Source: Lutjanus erythropterus (taxonomy: Eukaryota > Chordata > Actinopteri > Lutjaniformes > Lutjanidae). Taken from it: DNA of 64,000 nt. Under the pieces are notes generated by a model. It ran no database searches, was not told the DNA's origin, and saw only the letters and a list, made by a program, of their open reading frames with translations. The first letter of the stretch is position 1; every line of letters starts with the position of its first letter. The position numbers were made by a program, and so were the translations under genes. Shown here in pieces: positions 56,226-64,000 of the stretch. The stretch spans positions 6,623,820 through 6,687,819 of the forward strand of contig CM034604.1 in NCBI GenBank assembly GCA_020091685.1. The letters are read 5' to 3'.

Positions 56226-57414
56226 ACATGGGTTTATGAGGCCATTTTTCACTTTTTCATGGATTTGAGGGGGCTTTCACATTTGTGACCTGGGCACAGA
56301 TCCAAGCACATTTCGTCCAGTCCAGTTTGTTTGATAAGTGTGAACACTTCCTGAGTCTGGTTGAAAAGCTGATGTGTGAAATTGTGCTCCAACACAATAT
56401 GTAGCAATCACACCTAGTATTCAAAAAAAAAAAAATCTTGAACGTACTGATCAGTGCAGCTTTAAGAATGTTTTTTTTACATATATGTTTTATTTGAATT
56501 TAATTGTCTTCTTCTGAAAGTCGATATTAATCATATCATTTTATAACTTGTCAACTTTTGTTATTATTATTTTAAGACTTTGCCATTAAGGGTCACTGTT
56601 GATCCAGATGATCACAGTTTCATGTGGGAAACAGTAGATATGCATGCAGCTGATGGAACCTTTTTTAAAACACATCTTCAGTCCTCACTGTGAAAACTGA
56701 ACACTGTCAGCACTTTGTATGCAATTCAGTTTCAATGACCGCATTTTCAATTTCATTGTTATTGGACCCCCTACAAAATCATTATTCAAGATAAGCTACA
56801 GTGCTGTGACTTGTGCTGGTATTATACACCACACTGTATAATCTGCATATCAATTTCCACTCCTCTTCATCCACTCCTTGTATGTGCAGGCAGAAATGCT
56901 GTTATTTGTGGTAATAGTTCTTGCTTTGGAACAATAGCCACGGGCAGGGTGGGGAAATGGTTTCCGCATGAACTGTCTGGAGGTGTGCGCCTCCACCTCC
57001 TGCTAGAGTCGCTTATTCTCTCTGCATGCAAACATTTGTTGATTGTGATTCACCCGCGGTCCTGTTTGTGGATCAATTTATTCCAGCAGAGGCTGTGTTT
57101 AATAGCTGATAATCCACAAACTCAGTGAGATGTCTGCTGGAATGTGTATGTGCAAGTTAACACACAAACAACACATAACAGGTGTGTATGGGTGTTTTAT
57201 CTTCTGCTGATCCACCAGACTTCAGAGGAGCTTCTTCTTTCAAGCTGAGACTCCTCAGTTCATCCTGTGCTCCATCTTGTAAAATACTTTCATTTGTGCC
57301 TTATTATTTATTCACCCATTTTACTGTATTTCATTTTTGTAAATAACTTGTTTTTCTGAGTAGCATAGAGCAGGTGCCATCTTGTTTTCCAACTTAACCT
57401 TTTTACATGATCGA
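56226..57414. other. Unassigned; candidate single-copy part 56,800-57,130
   Basis: A + frame of 105 codons (56,811-57,128) has no domain resemblance. 56,265-56,400 (gggggctttcacatttgtg) resembles ends of the element at 58,148. A poly-A run is at 56,425. Confidence 0.3.
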
Positions 57415-57560
57415 TTAATGTGTCAGTTATTTACTCCATTACTTGTTTAGTCTGTAACATGTGAGCAAATAGCATAAAATACCCATCACAAATTCCCAGA
57501 GTCTAAAATGACGTCTTGAAATTACTTGTTTGACCAACAGCCCAAAAGTCAAAGACCAGA
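57415..57560 (+). repeat. Dispersed repeat family B, copy 4
   Basis: agtctgtaacatgtgag, ccatcacaaattcccagag, aaatgacgtcttgaaattac and ttgaccaacagccc are words of this family. Confidence 0.5.
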
Positions 57561-58147
57561 ATCCACCTTCTTTTGGCGGCAACTAGACATGTAACTAATT
57601 ACTTATACTTTTTCAAATTAATAACACAATTACAGTTATTGAAATTCAACTGGCTCATTACTCATTACTTTTGTCTTAACCTGAAAATTGTGGACAACTG
57701 CAGAGGATGGCAGACGTAGCAGACAAATGCAGCCTAGTCCCTGATCTATGATCTAAGGCAGACCTGGTCAAAATGTTGCCCAGGGGCCAGATGCAGCTCG
57801 CTGGAAGGTTTCATGTGGTCCACAAGGTAATCATGGAAATTCCAAACATTAAAAGTCTAGCAAAGACATTCAATAGCATTTTGCTTACTATTAAACGGCT
57901 ATCAGACCTTTATTTTGAAAGGTAATGGACTACACTAAAATAATACAGCTATGTGTGGATTGATAAGAGAATTGAAGTATGAAAGTAACACCAAAGTTAC
58001 CTTCCCCGAGTAGGCTTACTTTTATATGCAGCAATTAGTAAAGTAAATCTACTTTTAAGAGTAGTAAGTAGTAACCGTGACTAGTCTTGGTGAACAAAAT
58101 GTAAATTAAACATTTGTTAGACCAAGGTTTTGGCCATGGTCTGGAGG
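57561..58147. other. Unassigned sequence
   Basis: It includes acttttaagagtagtaag and gtaactaattac words common in teleost repeats. Confidence 0.4.
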
Positions 58148-58708
58148 AGGTTTCACACCAATAATTATGGTTTGGTTCAAATGGGGCGTTTCACAGCTGC
58201 CTCATCTGGTCCAGCCTTTTGGACTTTCCAGTTTGAGCCAATCCAAAATTCCAGGTGTGAACCCTCCCCTGGACCAAACGGCTGAACCTTTGTCCGGATG
58301 AAAGAGTTGGCTTAGGTCCAGATCAAACTGAACCCTTTCTACTGTGAAAACACACTTCTTTGGATGGTTCACACTTTCAGACCAATTACAGGAAGTTCGT
58401 ACAGGTTATCACCTGAACTGAAAAAAGGAAACACAACACTACAGAACAAATTTAATAGGGTAGAGGAGGAGACTAAATGTTTTGGGCCTATGACTTTAGA
58501 AACAGTAAGTTGGGAGGAATTCAAAAACTTTTGAACTATTTTCCAAGAGGATGAGAGAGAGTGAACCTCAGCTGAACTGACAACACACTGAGTTCTTTAG
58601 TGCACTTACATAACTGCAACATGAAACCAAAACTAACAGGATCAAATGTGTGGAATTTAGCAACAAAATGAACGTAGGTTTGAACCTTTAAAGTGTGAAA
58701 AGGGCCTA
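58148..58708. mobile_element. MITE-like element with ttcacac ends
   Basis: Left end ggtttcacaccaataattat with ggtttggttcaaa. The inverse of the right end is ggcccttttcacactttaaa then ggttcaaacc. Interior words ggtccagatcaaactgaacc and gatggttcacactttcagac fit. Limits are approximate. Confidence 0.45.
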
Positions 58709-59782
58709 TTTTAACTTGTTATCTGGTACCCAGTAGTCATGAGGTCACCAGAACCATTTTGATCACTCTGTCCTGAAAATGATCAAACATAAATGCCACC
58801 ACAGAAATAACATGCCAGCTTCAAACCCAAAGCTGCTGTTGATGTTTTTTGGCCTTGAAAATGTAATATGGCACACACGCACATACACAAACACACAAAT
58901 AATCACTTACATGCAAACCCACTCTTCATCTCAGTCCCCAGCAGGAGTTTGCTGGTGCCTGTGGTGGTGGCGTATGAATGTGAAGGCAACAAGGTGGTTG
59001 CATATGAGCTTATCTAACAGGCCCAGGCTGTGTACGTGATTGCCACCATACCCTCGCACCTCTAATTACATGCAAATCTTCAGGAGGGTTTGGAGGAACG
59101 GATGCGCATGTGTACGTGTCTCAACCATTGATGTGTTTCTGTTGTTACCCATGTGCTACATAGAGTGTATGCGCCTCATTTTTGCTTCATAGTTGTAAAA
59201 CTTTACAACTTAGAAGCCCTAATTGGCAGGCCTAGAAGTCAGAGAAGAGTTCTTCTTTTTATTAAAGAACTTTTTTGTATTTTGCTCTCAAGTTGGTGAA
59301 TTACATCACATGCACTTTAAGATTCCCTGCATCATTTTCAGTATATCAACTCTTAAACATGGGACTGGACTCACATTTTTAGGTGAAATCCTTACAGCAT
59401 GTTCTCTCCTCTCTCTGTCTGCTTCCCCCTGCTCAATAAAAAACTCTCCTTCATTATTCTCCCCCTGCCTGTTGACATTTAAAGAGGTGACCTTATGGAT
59501 GGCAAGAAATTCAGCACTCTGACATTCATTAAGAGCAATGGGATTCTCAGTCAAGAATCACAAAGGATATCAGCGGTACAGAGGAGAGGTCCATCCATGG
59601 CACTGACAAATTCTGATTTGGCACAAGGATAAACAGCAAATATCACTGGAGACGGGTGTTTTAGCGAGTGGGTTGGAGTGGTAGAGTGGCTCAATAGTGC
59701 AAAATTTCGATGTCTGTTAATACTTTCTGGTGGGAAGCTGGACTTGGTCTTCAGCCTCAGTGTTGTAACCATGACTAACTAA
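58709..59782. other. Unassigned sequence
   Basis: No recognisable element. An interrupted cacaca run lies at 58,870-58,900. Opposed 99- and 82-codon frames (59,223-59,554) have no domain resemblance. Confidence 0.35.
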
Positions 59783-59992
59783 ACCAAGACCAAGTCATAA
59801 CCAAGACCAGAGTGTATCAAGACAGAGATAAGACTAACACTTTGAGGAGTAAAGACCAAATCAAGATCAAGACCAAGGCAGGGCAAGACTGAGACAAGAC
59901 CAAGACCAAGGCAGGGTGAGACCGAGACAAGACCAAGACTTTGAGAGACTGAGACCAAATCAAGACCAAGGTAGTCTAGACCATGCAGAAAG
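59783..59992 (+). repeat. (caagac/gagac)n minisatellite
   Basis: Built on gaccaagac, gagacaagac and related hexamers. A 33-base unit (caagaccaaggcaggg...gagacaagac) occurs in two nearly identical copies from about 59,868 and 59,901. Confidence 0.85.
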
Positions 59993-61455
59993 AAAACACT
60001 TCAGAGAACAACATACTGACTGATTTAATGAGACGCAAAAGAGAGAAGTGCTAATAAATAGCTTTCACTACTGTTGATGTGCAGAGCAACCATGTTGGAT
60101 TTTGAGGTCAGGTTGGTGAGGTTCCTCCAACGTTCCAGGTTAGAAATGCCATTTCAGTGGTTTCTAACTGGGAACTCAAATGGAATGTACCATGGAGAAC
60201 AATAATTTGTCACCACATGCCTCAGAAAGCTAACACTGCATTTGCTTCATCCCTCAATATATGATAACTAAATAAGATAGCTTGCTCACCAAGCTAGGTG
60301 ACAAATAGCTAGCAAATAATTTAAACTAGCGACCTGAAACATACATAGCAGAGGTAGCTAATATCTAATTTGCTAAATGTTTTTGGTTAAGGAATGAAGA
60401 GATTTCTGAAGACTTTTGGTTTAGAGGCAAAGGGCTAACGTTAGCTAGCTAGCTTTGCTAGCATCATTTGTCAAGTGGTGATAAAAGTCTGATGTGATCC
60501 CAGTTAGTAAGCATTATTACGGAAGATTTGTCTGACATCTCCTCCCAAACAACTGCAGCTTCTTCTCCTGTCTCCCGCATTCACTTTCTTGGAGTGTGTT
60601 TGATGGGGAACAGGGAGGACAGCCAGCCAGTAACAGTAACACAAAATCAAGTTAGAAATGAGTCAAGTTATTGCTGCATTTGACACAAGGGGTTTGGCAT
60701 CCAATCACAGTAATTATGTCAACAATCAAATCAGACAATGAAGAGGAATTCAGCAACATCCCTGCAGTTGTGGTCTTGAAATAAAACCCTAAATCACCAA
60801 CCAAGTAAAAATGTGGTTGATTTTAAGGCAAGGCTGAGACCTGAAGTGGTCTCTAGACTGCATTTAACTGTAAATGATTTAATAAAAGTCCAGCACTTTT
60901 AATATAAAAAAGAGAAAGACTAAGTTGAAGGCACACTCTGTTCACTAATACAGCACTGAGAATTCAAGTTTTACACCCTTTATCTCCAAGTGCCTATTGC
61001 ATTTATAAAGCGGTGGAACATTTTACCACGGCAGCAGCTGATACAGCTAGAACTGCTGACTGCAGGGAGGTAACAGTACAAGCAGCAGCATACTATTCAA
61101 GATAGAAGCAGTAATTCTATTTTATTTGGTTGGCTTGAGGGCCTAGGGCCTTATTGATTAAATCGTTATCACAACATTGATCTGTCCAGATCACAGAAAC
61201 AACCAGCACAGCACTAAGGTTAGGTGGCTCTGCTATAACTATGGCTGTGACCATGTTATTAAAGGGTGACCTGAACTGCATTGAATCGACCTAAAATACT
61301 ATTAAAATAATGATTTAAAAGTAATGATACTGAACAATTATTATATCTGGGGACAAATTACCACTTTTGTTCAAATACACCAACTATAAGAATTAAAATG
61401 AGCTGCATGTTTAGGTCTTTTTTTGCTGGCATGAGACTTTTTTGTATCATATTTT
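59993..61455. other. Unassigned sequence
   Basis: 60,420-60,470 has gctaacgttagctagctagc. Elsewhere no element is recognised. Confidence 0.4.
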
Positions 61456-61999
61456 GCTTATTTGAAGGAGTGTGCATAAGACTGTCATTACACTGTTATG
61501 AATATGTCATAACACCTGTCATGAACATCTTTGAATGTTAATGGCTGTTGTCATTAAGTGTCATTCAGTTTTTAATGGTAAGTAGACATTGCTTGAAATG
61601 TCTTTGTTATGACAACCTGACATTAGTTAAGCTAGTAATGTCTTTGTTATGTCTTGGATAATGTCAAGTTGTCATAACAAAGACATTTTGTTGTGATTTA
61701 TGTCATAGCAAAGAAACTGATGACTTGATTAATGTTATCATAAGACATTTCTGTCTCGGTCATTGTCAAGTTGTTATAACAAAGACATTATTGACTTGGG
61801 TATTGTCAAGTTGTTATAACAGAGATGTTACTGGCTTGGTTATTGTCAAGTTGGTATGATAAAGACATTATTGACTTGGTTAATTTCAAGTTGTCATAAC
61901 AACATTAAACAACATTTATAAAGATGATGTTCATAGCAGGTGTCAAAACATGGTTATGACAGCGTAATAACAGTCTTCTTGACTCCCTTTCAAAGTAGC
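61456..61999. mobile_element. Palindromic element with 40-base tandem core (S3)
   Basis: Left arm 61,456-61,533 (gcttatttgaaggag, ataagactgtcattacactg, ataacacctgtcatgaacat) and the inverse of 61,921-61,999 (gctactttgaaagggagtc, agaagactgttattacgctg, tgacacctgctatgaacatc) are inverted copies of about 78 bases at roughly 70-75% identity. Core: gtcaagttg anchors lie exactly 40 bases apart at 61,765, 61,805, 61,845 and 61,885, with an earlier one at 61,663. The left core (about 61,590-61,650) holds the unit in the opposite orientation, so the whole element is a foldback. Confidence 0.75.
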
Positions 62000-64000
62000 T
62001 CCCCCAACACTGTGCCTTAGTTTCACAATACATAAAATAAAGTGAAATGTTCAAGTGAAACATTAACACTATGGGGTCTGTTTGCTGACAGCAGGCGTCT
62101 ACTCATCCAGCTGCTTCACCTCCTGGATCTCCTCTTGTTTGTCCAGAAGTTTCTTTTTCTCTACATACAACACAATGCCAGTCAAGGAAAAGAGTTCTTT
62201 TTCTCTCAGTCTACCATTTTCTTCTGCTTTATTCAAATAACTGTTTAGCTACAAATCAAGACACATTAAAGTCGTGATTTTACCTCTAAAAACAAAAAAG
62301 CCGTTATCTGAAATGCTGACTCATGGAGTATGTGATACATCAGACACAGTAATAAAGTACATTGCCATAGCTTTCAACTCACCGAGTCTTGACAGAAGGT
62401 CGCAGAGGACTGGCAGTATCTGCTCTGATATGTGGCATTGTTCTGACAGAAGAATCAGTTCAGTCTGAGCAGTTTCCATGTGAAACTGTTGGTTATCAGA
62501 CAGAAAAAATAGCAAAAACACTCATGTCATATGAGAACTCGCATACTGATAACTTCAGCTCCTCTCCACTCCACTGATAAGAATGGAAATGGCACCATCT
62601 GCTGGATAAATTTGTCCAGTTCCTCTTCTTAAAATGTAGAGAGAAATACAGTGTGCTTTGGGGTTTCACCCCAGGGGCCAACAAGAGCCCTCATTGCTGT
62701 GAGGCACTTTGGATACACTTTATTTTTACTCTGTTTGTTGTTCTACTATCACATGATTTCATCACATACAAAGTGTCTCATTATCTTATTGCTACATTCA
62801 CTTGTACATTGAAAACATCTGGATTCTGCATTTTGTGTTTGTATGTGTGTGTGATTGACTGCCACAGCAGCTCTAAGGTATGACCTGCCCTCTTTAGTCA
62901 GACAGTTTAATCGGTACAAATTGTGGTGATTAAACCATTTCACTTCTATTTCACCCAGTCTTGAAGACTGGGACAAATCCATATTTTAAGGAGCTTTTAC
63001 TAGGTTTTATTAGGGTTTTTACTTTTCAGTTATGCTTGGAAAATATATTTTAAAAGATTTTTTCATTTCACAGAATAGTCATAGTGAAGAGACATTTTGT
63101 TTTTTTTAAAGTTGCTCAGTTCTTAATGCTAACACACAATAAAAAAATACATTTTAAACCAAATAGCACAGTTTTATACCTGTGTTATCAGTAGGTGTTT
63201 TGTTTCTATCACAAATATGTTTTGATCCTCAGCAGAGTCAAAGAAGTAGATATGAAAATCCTGCATTGTGTAATAGTGTAGACAAGATGTTAAAGGACAA
63301 AATGTCTCAGCGGAGCACTCCATTGTTGCTGGGAAACTGCAATTTTGCAAATGATTACTGTAATTATGGATTCTGTCAAAACTGCAATTATTCTGAATTT
63401 TTCTTTTACACTTAACTGTTGCAGCTACCTGTCTTTATTCTTAGCCACTTACACAATAACTTATTAGGTCTTAATTAGGTCTTAAACTGAAGGTTTAGAC
63501 AAGCTTATATTACTGTAAGACTGTTGAAGAAGTGTTACACATCAGTATGTGCTGTGAGGTAATGTTGAGCCTGACTTGTCGAAGTCTGGGCTGTACTCAG
63601 AAGGGTCTAGCTTGAACGATTGCATGGTGGGAGGGGACACACCTACAAGTAAGAGGTGGATAAGATTATGTTACTACATTGCCTTTTTCTTGCCTAAAAT
63701 GTTTTCAGCAACATATGTTTTTGCTCTGTTTAAATGTAATGTAAGAAAGATCGTGAGCAGGCCGTTTTGTGTTATGTTTTCAAGCAAAAGCTTCTGAAAC
63801 TGTCAAACTAGGCAATACCAATCAAGACTCTGTCCCTGCATGGCCTATTTTTCAGCCAAAATGTTTTCGGAGAAATCTTTTAGTTGTAATACGAGAAAGA
63901 CTGTGACCAGGCAGCCAACATTCTGTGCACAGCTGCATCTCATGAGTTGTTGCTCTGATCGGTTGTCTTTCTATCCTATTGTGTCCACTGGTATTTTACT
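62000..64000. other. Unassigned sequence
   Basis: No recognisable gene or element. Overlapping frames of 60-77 codons (62,274-62,982, 63,182-63,415 and 63,576-63,797) lack domain resemblance. A CTCF-like word is at 62,591. Confidence 0.35.
62591..62605 (-). promoter_or_regulatory. CTCF-like motif (one mismatch)
   Basis: On the minus strand CCAGCAGATGGTGCC fits the CTCF core except T for C in the GGC triplet. Confidence 0.3.

Noticed and set aside
1..64000. rRNA, tRNA or snRNA genes and a prokaryotic or viral operon
   Set aside because: No conserved RNA gene signatures or densely packed coding frames were seen on either strand.

Overview
The window looks like non-coding nuclear DNA from a ray-finned fish, probably a percomorph teleost. 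It has no long open reading frames, no bacterial-style gene packing, many CA/TG microsatellites, a decayed L2-type LINE, hAT-type and PIF/Harbinger-type remnants, and many short dispersed repeats that I recognise from teleost genomes. Those recognitions are from memory and were not searched. I find no protein-coding host gene I can defend. The window is best read as an intergenic region or the inside of a very large intron. One 122-base exon-like segment (25,387-25,508) and several CpG-containing, apparently single-copy islands are listed as weak candidates.

Layout. 0-10 kb: dispersed repeats, a 49-base minisatellite running into a (TG)24 tract, a 114-base tandem duplication with GC boxes, an hAT-like element (7,534-8,164) and an inverted pair of repeat copies around it. 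10-18 kb: an L2 LINE on the minus strand (12,417 down to 10,715) split by another repeat, then a long array of a dispersed family with a 135-157 base period (16,485-17,562). 18-30 kb: a 1.2 kb element with a 55-base minisatellite core (19,999-21,206), a perfect E-box hairpin (22,079-22,110), the exon-like segment, and a second, inverted copy of the 16.5 kb family. 30-41 kb: a 605-base MITE, a second minisatellite-bearing inverted-repeat element (33,720-34,852), an hAT-type MITE and an inverted MITE pair. 41-54 kb: a 1.6 kb foldback element (46,154-47,767), a decayed Harbinger element with a MITE inside it, and a MITE nested inside a third copy of the 16.5 kb family. 54-64 kb: further repeat copies and a palindromic element with an exact 40-base internal period (61,456-61,999).

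The clearest theme is a repeated architecture. Three unrelated elements (19,999-21,206; 33,720-34,852; 61,456-61,999) each have inverted-repeat ends and a tandem-repeat core. A fourth, at 46,154-47,767, is a foldback without a large tandem core. This suggests miniature DNA transposons are seeding minisatellites in this genome. Nothing in the window looks like a new protein-based system.
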